From assembly GCF_012396365.1 (NCBI RefSeq), contig NZ_JAAXPG010000044.1, positions 1 to 41,894 of the forward strand: a stretch of DNA of 41,894 nucleotides, in the 5' to 3' direction. Made by a program: the position numbers and the translations under genes. The notes below the pieces were generated by a model. That model was given only the letters and a program-made list of their open reading frames with translations. It made no database searches and was not told the DNA's origin. Of this stretch, positions 8,451 to 16,323 are shown in pieces; position 1 is the stretch's first letter, and each line of letters begins with the position of its first letter. The DNA is from Nocardiopsis alborubida (GTDB lineage Bacteria; Actinomycetota; Actinomycetes; Streptosporangiales; Streptosporangiaceae).

Positions 8451-9440
8451 GTGCAGGACCAGGACCGGTACCGTGAGCGCGCGGCCAGGCTGCGCGGGTT
8501 CCTCACGGAGGACACGGAGTTCTCCGCGACCGTCTCGGCACGTCGGCGCCTGTCGGTGCTCGGCCGGGCGGTGAACGACGCCGAGTCGGGCCTCTCACGG
8601 CTCGACCCTCTGTTTCCCGAGGTCAGGGCGCGCTACATCGACGCGCTCCACCTCGCGAAACCGAGGTCCAAGCGGCTGCGGGCGTTCGTGGGAACCGCGA
8701 TCCAGGAGGCCTGCGAGACGCACGGGCCCGACTCCCCGCTCGTGTCCGGGCTGCGGCTGGTCCAGAGGCGGGGCCCGGCGCGGGCCGCCAGCAGGGCGGT
8801 CGAACGGAAGGTGGACCGGGCGGAGGAGAAGGTGGCGGGGCTGCACGGCGACGGCCCGCACGGCGAGTACGCGTCGGCGGTGTGCGAGCTCGCCGAACTC
8901 TATGGTGAGGCGGGCCGCTACGACGCGATGATCGGCGCCTACGACCGGCTGATGGAGGAACGCGCGCGGCTCGACCTGGACGAGGACCGCATGACCCGGC
9001 TGGAGGAGTCCGTCGCCAACACCTACTACCTCCACGCCGAGGTGGCCCGTGCGACACCGCTGGTGGAGGGTCTCCACGCCAGGGACGGCAGGAGCCGCCG
9101 ACCGGACGTGCCGTTCGACGACCTGGTCGACGGCGCGTTCGTGCACCTGTTGCTGGCGCGGTGCTACCTGGCGACCGGGCGGCCCGCCGCGGCCGAGGAG
9201 GTGCTGCGCGAATCCCTGGAGCGGCTCCGGCGGCACGACCACCGGCTGGCCGACGCGCACTTCCACCGGTTGCGGCACCGCACCACGTACGAACTGGGTT
9301 CGGCGCTGTGGAAGCGGGGCCGCGCGCGGGAGGCCACCGCGTTCCTCGAAGAGGCGCACGGGTTCGTCGCCGGACCGGGGTTCGCGGACCGGCAGGCGGC
9401 CTTGGTCTACCACAGCGCGGTGGTCTACAGCCTGCTGTGA
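8451..9440 (+). CDS. TPR-like helical repeat protein
   Basis: 329 aa. GTG at 8451 has GGAGGT five bases upstream. The protein is almost all helical; segments such as YASAVCELAELYGEAGRYDAM and LLLARCYLATGRPAAAEEVL follow the tetratricopeptide pattern, one repeat near residues 140-165 and another near 225-255. The N-terminal 110 residues are Arg-rich and helical. No signal peptide or membrane segment. It is divergent from the Ser/Thr kinase, which suggests a cytosolic scaffold or kinase partner, but the sequence does not prove that. I recognise no named family. Confidence 0.7.
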   Translation: MQDQDRYRERAARLRGFLTEDTEFSATVSARRRLSVLGRAVNDAESGLSRLDPLFPEVRARYIDALHLAKPRSKRLRAFVGTAIQEACETHGPDSPLVSGLRLVQRRGPARAASRAVERKVDRAEEKVAGLHGDGPHGEYASAVCELAELYGEAGRYDAMIGAYDRLMEERARLDLDEDRMTRLEESVANTYYLHAEVARATPLVEGLHARDGRSRRPDVPFDDLVDGAFVHLLLARCYLATGRPAAAEEVLRESLERLRRHDHRLADAHFHRLRHRTTYELGSALWKRGRAREATAFLEEAHGFVAGPGFADRQAALVYHSAVVYSLL

Positions 9441-9473
9441 CGTGGCCGGGGACGTCCTCCCTCGCACGCGAGG

Positions 9474-9503
9474 GGGCCGGGACCGCCCTCGCGGTCCCGG
9501 CCC
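9474..9503. terminator. Bidirectional hairpin, TPR gene / paaI
   Basis: GGGCCGGGACCGC (9474-9486) and its perfect complement (9491-9503) around CCTC, between the convergent gene ends at 9440 and 9527. A smaller 7-bp hairpin (CCCTCGC-AC-GCGAGGG) directly precedes it. Confidence 0.65.
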
Positions 9504-9526
9504 TCCCGCCCGCCCCGTCCCGGCGG

Positions 9527-9934
9527 CTAACCGCGCCGGGGCAGCGTGCGGCTGCGGCCACGGAACTCGGCGACGACCTCCTCGCCCCGGCGGACCGTGA
9601 CGTCGTACAGGCCGCTGCGGCCGAACAGCGCCCGCTCCCGGGCGGTGGCCACCAGCACGTCGCCCTCCTTCGCCGGGGCCACGAAGGTCACGTCCGCCCC
9701 GGAGGCCACGGTCACCCCTCCCCCGTCCACGTTGCACGCGCACGCGAACGCGGTGTCGGCCAGGGTGAACACGAACCCGCCGTGGGCGATCCCGTGCCCG
9801 TTGAGCATCAGCGGCCCCACGGTCATCTCCACGACCGCCAGTCCGTCGCTGGCCTCGATCAGGCGCATCCCCAGGTTCTTGGACGCCATGTCCGCCTCGA
9901 ACATCCGCCAGGCGGTCTCGTTGCGCGCGCTCAC
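9527..9934 (-). CDS. paaI: Acyl-CoA thioesterase PaaI
   Basis: 135 aa hotdog-fold thioesterase. NGHGIAHGGFVFTLADTAFA carries the HGG motif and catalytic Asp of the PaaI subfamily. GTG at 9934 overlaps the paaE stop by four bases (GTGA), so it is translationally coupled as the last gene of the paaABCDEI operon. PaaI hydrolyses CoA esters of ring-hydroxylated phenylacetyl-CoA and frees CoA when the pathway stalls. Confidence 0.92.
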   Translation of the reverse strand: MSARNETAWRMFEADMASKNLGMRLIEASDGLAVVEMTVGPLMLNGHGIAHGGFVFTLADTAFACACNVDGGGVTVASGADVTFVAPAKEGDVLVATARERALFGRSGLYDVTVRRGEEVVAEFRGRSRTLPRRG

Positions 9935-11034
9935 GCGTCGTAGTCCACGGTCACGGCGTCGGTCTCGGGCAGCGCCTGGCACGACAGCGCGTACCCCGCC
10001 TCCACCTCGGCCTCCGTGAGCGCGTAGTTGCGCAGCATCCGCACCCCGCCCTCGCACACCTTCACCCGGCAGGTGCCGCACACCCCGCCCTTGCAGGCGA
10101 AGGGCAGATCGGGCCGGTAGCGCTGCGCGGCGTCCAGTACGGGCACTCCGCGCGGCAGCGTCAGGGTGGTGGTGCGCCCGTCCAGCACGAGGGTCACCTC
10201 GCTGGCGGGCCCCTCCACACCGGGCTCCTCGTGGCGCGCCTGGGGCGGCGGCTCGGCGCCCTCCACGAAGAACAGCTCCTGGTGGATCCGCTCCCCCGGC
10301 ACGCCCCGGCCCGCGAGCACCTCCCGGGCGTCGGTGACCATGCCGTACGGTCCGCACAGCCACCAGTGGTCGACGGCGTCGGCGGCCACGACCGTGTCCA
10401 GCAGCGCCTCCAGCTTGGCGCCGTCCAGGCGACCGGTGAACAGCTCGGCCTCGCGCGGTTCGCGGGAGAGCACGTGCACCAGCTCGAAGCGCGTCCCGAA
10501 CGCGTCCTTGAGGTCGGCGATCTCGTCGGCGAACATCACCGTGTCGCTGCGGCGGTTGCCGTAGAGCAGGGTGACGCGCGAGTCGGTGCGGCGCAGCAGC
10601 GAGGAGGCCATGGACAGCACCGGGGTGATGCCCGAACCGGCGGCGACCATCACGTGGCGGGCCGCGGTGTCCAGGTCGGGGACGAAGCGGCCGGTGGGCG
10701 CGCCCACCTCCACCTCGTCGCCGGGGCGCACCTCGTTGACCAGCCAGCTGGAGAACAGGCCGCCCGAGACCAGGCGCACGCCCACGCGGGGCGCCTGGCC
10801 GACGGGGGCGCACACGGAGTAGCTGCGGCGCTCCTCCACGCCGTCCACCTCGCGGCGCAGGGTCAGCGACTGCCCGGCGGCGAACGCGTACTCCTCGGCC
10901 AGGTGGTCGGGGACGTCGAAGGTGACGGCGACGGCGTCGTCGCACAGGCGCTCGACGGCGGCCACGCGCAGCCGGTGGAACGCGCCCCGGCGGCGCGCGG
11001 CCGCGGGCGCGGTCTCGGTGACGGGTGTGGTCAC
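9931..11034 (-). CDS. paaE: Phenylacetyl-CoA epoxidase reductase subunit PaaE
   Basis: 367 aa iron-sulfur flavoprotein that passes electrons from NADPH to the PaaA di-iron site. The N-terminal FAD domain has RRSYSVCAP, the nucleotide domain GSGITPVLSM, and the C-terminal plant-type 2Fe-2S domain FACKGGVCGTCRVKV with the fourth Cys in ALSCQA. GTG at 11034 lies two bases after the paaD stop with AAGGAG upstream. An Ala/Pro linker joins the two halves. Confidence 0.95.
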   Translation of the reverse strand: MTTPVTETAPAAARRRGAFHRLRVAAVERLCDDAVAVTFDVPDHLAEEYAFAAGQSLTLRREVDGVEERRSYSVCAPVGQAPRVGVRLVSGGLFSSWLVNEVRPGDEVEVGAPTGRFVPDLDTAARHVMVAAGSGITPVLSMASSLLRRTDSRVTLLYGNRRSDTVMFADEIADLKDAFGTRFELVHVLSREPREAELFTGRLDGAKLEALLDTVVAADAVDHWWLCGPYGMVTDAREVLAGRGVPGERIHQELFFVEGAEPPPQARHEEPGVEGPASEVTLVLDGRTTTLTLPRGVPVLDAAQRYRPDLPFACKGGVCGTCRVKVCEGGVRMLRNYALTEAEVEAGYALSCQALPETDAVTVDYDA

Positions 11035-11036
11035 GG

Positions 11037-11558
11037 TCAGATCTCCTTGACGTGCTCGAACGGTTCGAGGCAGGACCGGCAGCGGTGCAGGGACTTGCAG
11101 GAGGTCGCGCCGAAGCGGGACAGCTCCTCGGTCCGGCCGGACCCGCACAGCGGGCAGCGCGGGGCGGTGCGGGTGGGCAGCAGGGTCAGCGGCACCGGTC
11201 CGGCGGCCCGCGCGGGCGCGCCGCCCGGCGGGGAGATGCCGTGCTCGGCGAGCTTGCGCCTGCCCTCGGCGGTGATCCAATCGGTGGTCCAGGGCGGGGA
11301 GAGCGCGGTGCGCACCTCGACCCGGTCGAACCCGGCGGTGCGCACGGCGCGGTCCACGTCCGCGCGCATCTCGGCCAGGGCCGGGCAGCCCGAGTAGGTG
11401 GGGGTGATCCACACCGCGGCCGTCCCGTCGCCCTCGACCTCCACGCGGCGCAGGATGCCGAGGTCGGCCAGGGTGAGCATGGGCAGCTCGGGGTCGGTGA
11501 CCGCGGCGGCGGCGCGCTCGGCGCGCTCGCGGGCCCGGTCCCGGGTGGTGGTCACCAT
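11037..11558 (-). CDS. paaD: Phenylacetyl-CoA epoxidase assembly protein PaaD
   Basis: 173 aa. The N-terminal MIP18/DUF59-type domain (VTDPELPMLTLADLGIL, TPTYSGCPAL) is followed by a C-terminal zinc-ribbon-like CPLCGS...SCKSLHRCRSC. PaaD is thought to help mature the metal centre of the epoxidase. ATG at 11558 overlaps the end of paaC by seven bases. Confidence 0.94.
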   Translation of the reverse strand: MVTTTRDRARERAERAAAAVTDPELPMLTLADLGILRRVEVEGDGTAAVWITPTYSGCPALAEMRADVDRAVRTAGFDRVEVRTALSPPWTTDWITAEGRRKLAEHGISPPGGAPARAAGPVPLTLLPTRTAPRCPLCGSGRTEELSRFGATSCKSLHRCRSCLEPFEHVKEI

Positions 11559-12430
11559 GTCGCCTCCGGGTGCTCGCGGGCCACCTTCTGGAGTTCGTCC
11601 AGCAGGGGGGCCAGTTCGGCGGTGTGCTGTCCCCGGCGTCCGGCCAGGGCCGGTGCGGGGAAGGGCGCGGGGGCGTCCAGGCGCGCGGTGGTGAGCACCT
11701 GCGCCAGGACGGCGTGCACCTCCTCGCGCACGGTGGCCGGGTCCACGCCCACGCCCTGCCGGGCCATACGGGCCTCGACGGGGTGGGTGGCGAACAGCTC
11801 GCCGGTGAGCGGCCACACCTCGGCGACGGCGGCGGTCATGCGCTCGCGGGAGTAGGGGGTGCCGTCGCCCAGGCGCAGGGCCCAGGAGACCGCGTACTCG
11901 CGGTGGTAGGCCAGCTCGTTGACCGCCTTGGCCGCGACGGCGGCCAGCACGGGGTCGCGGCTGTCGGCCAGGCGGGCGAACACGGCCAGGCGGGCGCTGG
12001 AGAGCGTCAGCAGGGTGACGACGGCGCGGGCGAAGTCGCCGCGGGGCGCCTCGGCCAGGTGGACGTTGCGGAACTCGGCGGGGCCGCGCCGGTAGGCGAA
12101 GGCGTCCTCGTCGCGTCCGGTGCCGTCGGCCTGTCCTGCGCGGGCCAGCAGCAGGCGGGCCTGGCCGAGCAGGTCCAGGGCGATGTTGGCCAGCGCGACC
12201 TCCTCCTCCAGCTCGGGGGCGTCGGTCACCCAGTGGACGAGCCGCTGGGCCTGGACGAGCGCGTCGTCGCCGAGCATCTGGCAGTACAGCCCCAGGTCGG
12301 CTCCGTCGACCCCCTCGGGCAGGGTGGTGTCCACCCCGGCGAGGGCGTCGGTGAAGCCGGTGCCGAAGGCCCAGCGGGTGTCGCCGCCGTGCTCCTCGCT
12401 CAGGGCCGAGTAGATGTGGTCGCCACTCAA
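11552..12430 (-). CDS. paaC: Phenylacetyl-CoA epoxidase structural subunit PaaC
   Basis: 292 aa, the ferritin-like partner of PaaA. ALANIALDLLGQARLLL, FRNVHLAEAPRGDFARAVV and VNELAYHREYAVSWALRLGDGT are hallmarks of the subunit; it lacks a functional di-iron site in the known family and supports PaaA. The start is TTG at 12430, the only start with a ribosome site (AAAGGAA). Confidence 0.94.
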   Translation of the reverse strand: MSGDHIYSALSEEHGGDTRWAFGTGFTDALAGVDTTLPEGVDGADLGLYCQMLGDDALVQAQRLVHWVTDAPELEEEVALANIALDLLGQARLLLARAGQADGTGRDEDAFAYRRGPAEFRNVHLAEAPRGDFARAVVTLLTLSSARLAVFARLADSRDPVLAAVAAKAVNELAYHREYAVSWALRLGDGTPYSRERMTAAVAEVWPLTGELFATHPVEARMARQGVGVDPATVREEVHAVLAQVLTTARLDAPAPFPAPALAGRRGQHTAELAPLLDELQKVAREHPEATW

Positions 12431-12473
12431 TGTCGTTTCCTTTGGCCTCGTGTGCGCCGGTCGTGCCGCCGCC

Positions 12474-12791
12474 CTAGATGTGCGGGACGTCCTCGGGGAT
12501 GGGGTAGAACGTCGGGTGGCGGTAGACCTTGTCGCCGCTCGGCGCGAAGTAGGGGTCCTTCTCGTCGGGGCTGGAGGCGGCGATGTGCTCGGCGCGCACC
12601 ACCCAGATGCTCACGCCCTCGTTGCGGCGGGTGTAGAGGTTGCGGGCGTTGTGCAGGGCCATGTGGTCGTCGGGGGCGTGCAGCGAGCCCACGTGGACGT
12701 GGTTGAGGCCGCGCTTGCCGCGCACGAAGACCTCGTAGAGCGGCCACTCGGGGCGGGCCGCCCCGGAACCGGCCGTGCTGTCGTCGCTCAT
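12474..12791 (-). CDS. paaB: Phenylacetyl-CoA epoxidase subunit PaaB
   Basis: 105 aa. WPLYEVFVRGKRGLNHVHVGSLHAPD and NARNLYTRRNEGVSIWVV match PaaB, the small bridging subunit of the epoxidase complex. ATG at 12791 overlaps the paaA stop (ATGA), implying coupled translation. Confidence 0.96.
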   Translation of the reverse strand: MSDDSTAGSGAARPEWPLYEVFVRGKRGLNHVHVGSLHAPDDHMALHNARNLYTRRNEGVSIWVVRAEHIAASSPDEKDPYFAPSGDKVYRHPTFYPIPEDVPHI

Positions 12792-13762
12792 ACCTCTGCC
12801 TCCTCGGGGCTGCTGTGCTTGCGGGCGTAGGCGGTGGCGGCCTCGCGGACCCACGCGCCCTTCTCGTGCGCGGCCCGGCGGCGCTGGACGCGCTCGGCGT
12901 TCTTGGGTCCGGCGCCGGAGACGACCTGCTTGAACTCCACCCAGTCGGGCTCGCCGAAGTCGTGGTGGCCGCGCTCGGCGTTCCAGACCAGCTCGGGGTC
13001 GGGCAGGGTGACGCCGAGCTTCTCGGCCTGGGGGACGGTCATGTCCACGAACTTCTGGCGCAGGTCGTCGTTGGTGTCGCGCTTGATGCCCCAGGCCATG
13101 GACTGCTGTGTGTTGGGCGAGTCGGCGTCGGGCGGGCCGAACATCATCAGCGACGGCCACCACCAGCGGTCGACGGCGTCCTGGACCATCGCCCGCTGCT
13201 CGGGGGTGCCCTCCATCATGCGCATGAGCAGCTCGTAGCCCTGGCGCTGGTGGAAGGACTCCTCCTTGCAGATGCGCACCATGGCGCGGGCGTAGGGGCC
13301 GAAGGAGCTGCGGCACAGCGGGACCTGGTTGCAGATCGCGGCGCCGTCCACGAGCCAGCCGATGACGCCCACGTCGGCGAAGGTCAGCGACGGGTAGTTG
13401 AAGATCGAGGAGTACTTCTGGCGGCCCTCGATGAGGCGTTCGGTCAGGTCGGCGCGGTCCACGCCCAGGGTCTCGGCGGCGGCGTACAGGTACAGCCCGT
13501 GCCCGGCCTCGTCCTGGACCTTGGCCAGCAGGATGGCCTTGCGCCGCAGGCTGGGCGCGGAGGCGATCCAGTCGCCCTCGGGCTGCATGCCGATGATCTC
13601 CGAGTGCGCGTGCTGGGAGACCTGGCGCACGAGAGTCCTGCGGTAGCCCTCGGGCATCCAGTCGCGCGGCTCGATGCGCTGGTCGGCGGCGATCCTGGCG
13701 TCGAACTCGGCCTGGAGGAGGTCGGCGTCGGGAGATGCCTCCTGGACCGTCTGGGTGCTCAC
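12788..13762 (-). CDS. paaA: Phenylacetyl-CoA epoxidase catalytic subunit PaaA
   Basis: 324 aa, first gene of the epoxidase operon. The ferritin-like fold has the metal-ligand segments QDEAGHGLYLY and EESFHQRQGYELL expected of the di-iron catalytic subunit, which makes the 1,2-epoxide of phenylacetyl-CoA. GTG at 13762 is preceded by GAGGTGAG. A palindromic regulatory site lies 20 bases upstream, so repression should block transcription at the promoter. Confidence 0.96.
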   Translation of the reverse strand: MSTQTVQEASPDADLLQAEFDARIAADQRIEPRDWMPEGYRRTLVRQVSQHAHSEIIGMQPEGDWIASAPSLRRKAILLAKVQDEAGHGLYLYAAAETLGVDRADLTERLIEGRQKYSSIFNYPSLTFADVGVIGWLVDGAAICNQVPLCRSSFGPYARAMVRICKEESFHQRQGYELLMRMMEGTPEQRAMVQDAVDRWWWPSLMMFGPPDADSPNTQQSMAWGIKRDTNDDLRQKFVDMTVPQAEKLGVTLPDPELVWNAERGHHDFGEPDWVEFKQVVSGAGPKNAERVQRRRAAHEKGAWVREAATAYARKHSSPEEAEV

Positions 13763-13781
13763 TGGTTTCTCACCTCATTCA

Positions 13782-13803
13782 TAACCGAACGTTCGGTCAG
13801 TAA
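13782..13803. promoter_or_regulatory. PaaR-type operator upstream of paaA
   Basis: The perfect palindrome ACCGAACGTTCGGT (13784-13797) sits in a 22-bp block that recurs exactly at 17661-17682. As I recall it, the Corynebacterium PaaR (TetR family) consensus has the same ACCG-N2-CG-N2-CGGT core. On the minus strand a possible -10 TATGAA follows directly. Confidence 0.75.
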
Positions 13804-13820
13804 TTAGTATCCCCGGATTC

Positions 13821-13849
13821 CCCCGCCCGGGCAAGTCCGCCGGGCGGGG
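13821..13849 (-). terminator. Terminator of the paaJFHG operon
   Basis: CCCCGCCCGG (13821-13830) and CCGGGCGGGG (13840-13849), loop of nine bases, 12 bases after the paaG stop and before the paaA promoter. It separates the two operons. Confidence 0.65.
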
Positions 13850-13860
13850 AAAGTACCAGC

Positions 13861-14670
13861 TCAGCTTCCGGTGAAGGCCGGCCTCTCCTTGGCCAGGAAG
13901 GCGCGCACCGCTCCGACGTGGTCGGCGGTCTGCCCCAGCTGGTTCTGGAGGTCGGCCTCCTCCTCCAGCAGCTCGGGCAGCTCGCGCCCGCCGACGGCGG
14001 CCGAGCGCACCTCCCGCTTGGCCGCGACGAAGGCGCTGGTGGGTCCGGCGGCCAGACCCGCGGCCACCTCACGGGCGCGCGCCTCCCAGGCGTCGTCGTC
14101 CACGACCTCGGTGACCAGGCCCAGCTCCAGGGCGCGCTCGGCGCCCACGACCGTGCCCAGCAGCATCAGCTCCATCGCCCGCGCCTGGCCCAGCGAGGCC
14201 ACCAGGCGCGAGGCCAGCCCGGAGTCCGAGGCCAGGCCGATGCCGGTGAAGGCGGTGCCGAACTTGGCCCGGCGGGCCGCTACCCGCACGTCCCCGGCCA
14301 GGGCGAAGCCCAGCCCCGCGCCCACGCAGGCGCCGCCGATGCCGACCACGACCGGCACCTGGACGTCCTCCAGGGCCAGCACGATGCGGTTGTAGTGCTC
14401 GCGCACGGTGTCCAGCGCGTCCTGGGGGCGCTCCTCCAGGATCCGCGCGTGCTCGGCCAGGTCCTGGCCCACGCAGAAGGCCCGGTCCGAACCCAGCAGC
14501 AGCACCGCGCGGGCGGTGGTGGACTCCGCCGCCTGACGCAGCGCCGCCAGCAGCTCCTCCTTGACCCGCCGGGTCAGGGCGGGCGTGTTCAGCCGTACCG
14601 TGGCCAGCCCGTCGGCCTCGGTGAACTCCGCCGCCCCGGATGCCTGGTCGGCCGCCGTGTCCTCGCTCAA
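13861..14670 (-). CDS. paaG: 1,2-epoxyphenylacetyl-CoA isomerase-like PaaG
   Basis: 269 aa crotonase-fold protein. The oxyanion-hole region GIGGACVGAGLGFALAGDV lacks the catalytic Glu pair of hydratases, and GIGLASDSGLASRLVASLG keeps an Asp at the position used by PaaG. This supports isomerisation of the epoxide to the seven-membered oxepin-CoA. TTG at 14670 is four bases after the paaH stop, with GGGAGAG upstream. Confidence 0.82.
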   Translation of the reverse strand: MSEDTAADQASGAAEFTEADGLATVRLNTPALTRRVKEELLAALRQAAESTTARAVLLLGSDRAFCVGQDLAEHARILEERPQDALDTVREHYNRIVLALEDVQVPVVVGIGGACVGAGLGFALAGDVRVAARRAKFGTAFTGIGLASDSGLASRLVASLGQARAMELMLLGTVVGAERALELGLVTEVVDDDAWEARAREVAAGLAAGPTSAFVAAKREVRSAAVGGRELPELLEEEADLQNQLGQTADHVGAVRAFLAKERPAFTGS

Positions 14671-14674
14671 CGCT

Positions 14675-15568
14675 CTACTCTCCCTCGTCCCAGGTGTGGA
14701 ATCCCTGGCCGCTCTTGCGGCCCAGCCTTCCTTCGGCGACCATACGGCGCAGCAGCTCCGGAGGCGCGAACCGGTCCCCCAGTTCTGCGGCCAGGTACTC
14801 GGCGATGGCCAGGCGCACGTCCAGCCCCACCAGGTCGGTCAGGCGCAGCGGCCCCATGGGGTGGCGGTAGCCCAGCTCCATGGCGGTGTCGATGTCGGCG
14901 GGCGAGGCCACGCCCTCCTCGACCATGCGGATGGCCTCCAGTCCCAACATGACGCCCAGGCGGCTGGTGGCGAACCCGGGCGCGTCGCGGACCACGATCT
15001 CCGTCTTGCCCAGGGCGGCGACCCAGGCGCGGGCCGAGGCCAGGACGGCCTCGTCGGTCTCGGGCGCCACGACCAGCTCCACGAGTCTGGAGGCGGGGAC
15101 GGGGTTGAAGAAGTGGGTGCCCAGGAAGCGCGCGGGGCGCTTGAGGGCGGCGGCCAGCTCGGTGACCGACAGCGAACTGGTGTTGGAGGCCAGGACGGTG
15201 TCCTCGCCCACGGCGGCCTCGGCGGCGGTGAGCACGGCGATCTTCAGCTCGGGCCGCTCCGGCACGGCCTCCACGACCAGCCCGGTGTCGGCCGGGATGT
15301 CGGCGGGGGTGGTGACCGTGTGCAGCCGGGCCAGGTAGGCGGCCGGTTCGGCGTCGACCTTGCCGCGCCGACGGGCCCCGTCCAGCCCGGCCGCCACACG
15401 GGCGCGACCGGCCTCGGCCGCCTCGGCGGTGGCCTCGACCAGCACCACGTCGGCGCCGCGGGTGAGGAACTGCTGGACGATCCCGGCGCCCATGGTGCCG
15501 CCGCCGACGACGGCGACGGTGGCGGGAACGCCCGGCGCGGCGCCGCTCCCCTGCTCGGTGGTGCTCAA
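14675..15568 (-). CDS. paaH: 3-hydroxyacyl-CoA dehydrogenase PaaH, short form
   Basis: 297 aa. N-terminal Rossmann domain VAVVGGGTMGAGIVQQFL, then SSLSVTELA and HFFNPVP with the catalytic His, and a C-terminal helical domain GFATSRLGVMLGLEAIRMVEEG. It oxidises 3-hydroxyadipyl-CoA with NAD. Enterobacterial PaaH is about 475 aa with a duplicated C-terminal domain; this one has a single copy, like 3-hydroxybutyryl-CoA dehydrogenases. TTG at 15568 overlaps the paaF stop as TTGA, with GAGGAAG upstream. Confidence 0.9.
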   Translation of the reverse strand: MSTTEQGSGAAPGVPATVAVVGGGTMGAGIVQQFLTRGADVVLVEATAEAAEAGRARVAAGLDGARRRGKVDAEPAAYLARLHTVTTPADIPADTGLVVEAVPERPELKIAVLTAAEAAVGEDTVLASNTSSLSVTELAAALKRPARFLGTHFFNPVPASRLVELVVAPETDEAVLASARAWVAALGKTEIVVRDAPGFATSRLGVMLGLEAIRMVEEGVASPADIDTAMELGYRHPMGPLRLTDLVGLDVRLAIAEYLAAELGDRFAPPELLRRMVAEGRLGRKSGQGFHTWDEGE

Positions 15569-16323
15569 CGCTTCTTCCTCTCCAGGAAACGGGTCATGCG
15601 CTCGTGCTTGTCGGCGCTCTCGAACAGCACGGCCTGCGTCAGGTCGTCGGCGAGCGGGTGGGGCCCGTCGGCGTCCAGGACCATCTTGGTCATGCGCAGG
15701 GCCAGCGCGGAGGAGGCGGCCATGCGGTCGATCAGGGCGTGGGCGCGCCCGCGCAGCTCCTCGGAGGGCACGACCTCGGCGACCAGGCCGTGGCGCAGCG
15801 CGGCCTCTGCGTCCAGGCGGTAGCCGCCCAGCAGCACCTGCTTGGCCACCGAGGCGCCGACCAGCTCCCGCAGCCGCCAGCACGCGCCCGCACCGGCGAT
15901 GATGCCCAGGCCCGGCTCGGGCTGGGCGAACACGGCGGTGGGGGTGGCGATGCGGATGTCGCAGGCGTAGGCCAGCTCGGCGCCGCCGCCCAGGGCGTAG
16001 CCGTCCACGGCCGCCACGGTGGGGGCCCGGAGGCGGTGCAGGCGCTCGAACAGGCGGCTGTTGATCCCGGCCAGCGCCTCCTCGCGGCCGCGTTCGCGCA
16101 GCTCGGAGATGTCGGCACCACCCGCGAACACGGTGCCGTGCCCGGTCAGGAGCAGGGGCCTGGGCTCGGCCTCGACGCGCTCGCACACCCGGTGCAGTTC
16201 GGCGATCATCGTCGCGTTGATGGCGTTGCGGGCCTCGGGGCGGTGGAGCTGGACCACCACGCGGTCCTCGCGCCACTCCACGTCCAGGGTAGTGAGGTCC
16301 CCGGCGGTGCCGTTCTCACTCAC
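15565..16323 (-). CDS. paaF: Enoyl-CoA hydratase PaaF
   Basis: 252 aa crotonase. HRPEARNAINATM, FAGGADISEL, VDGYALGGGAELAYACDIRIA with the first catalytic Glu, and PEPGLGIIAGAG with the second, show an active hydratase, expected to act on 2,3-dehydroadipyl-CoA. GTG at 16323 overlaps the paaJ stop (GTGA). Confidence 0.87.
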   Translation of the reverse strand: MSENGTAGDLTTLDVEWREDRVVVQLHRPEARNAINATMIAELHRVCERVEAEPRPLLLTGHGTVFAGGADISELRERGREEALAGINSRLFERLHRLRAPTVAAVDGYALGGGAELAYACDIRIATPTAVFAQPEPGLGIIAGAGACWRLRELVGASVAKQVLLGGYRLDAEAALRHGLVAEVVPSEELRGRAHALIDRMAASSALALRMTKMVLDADGPHPLADDLTQAVLFESADKHERMTRFLERKKR

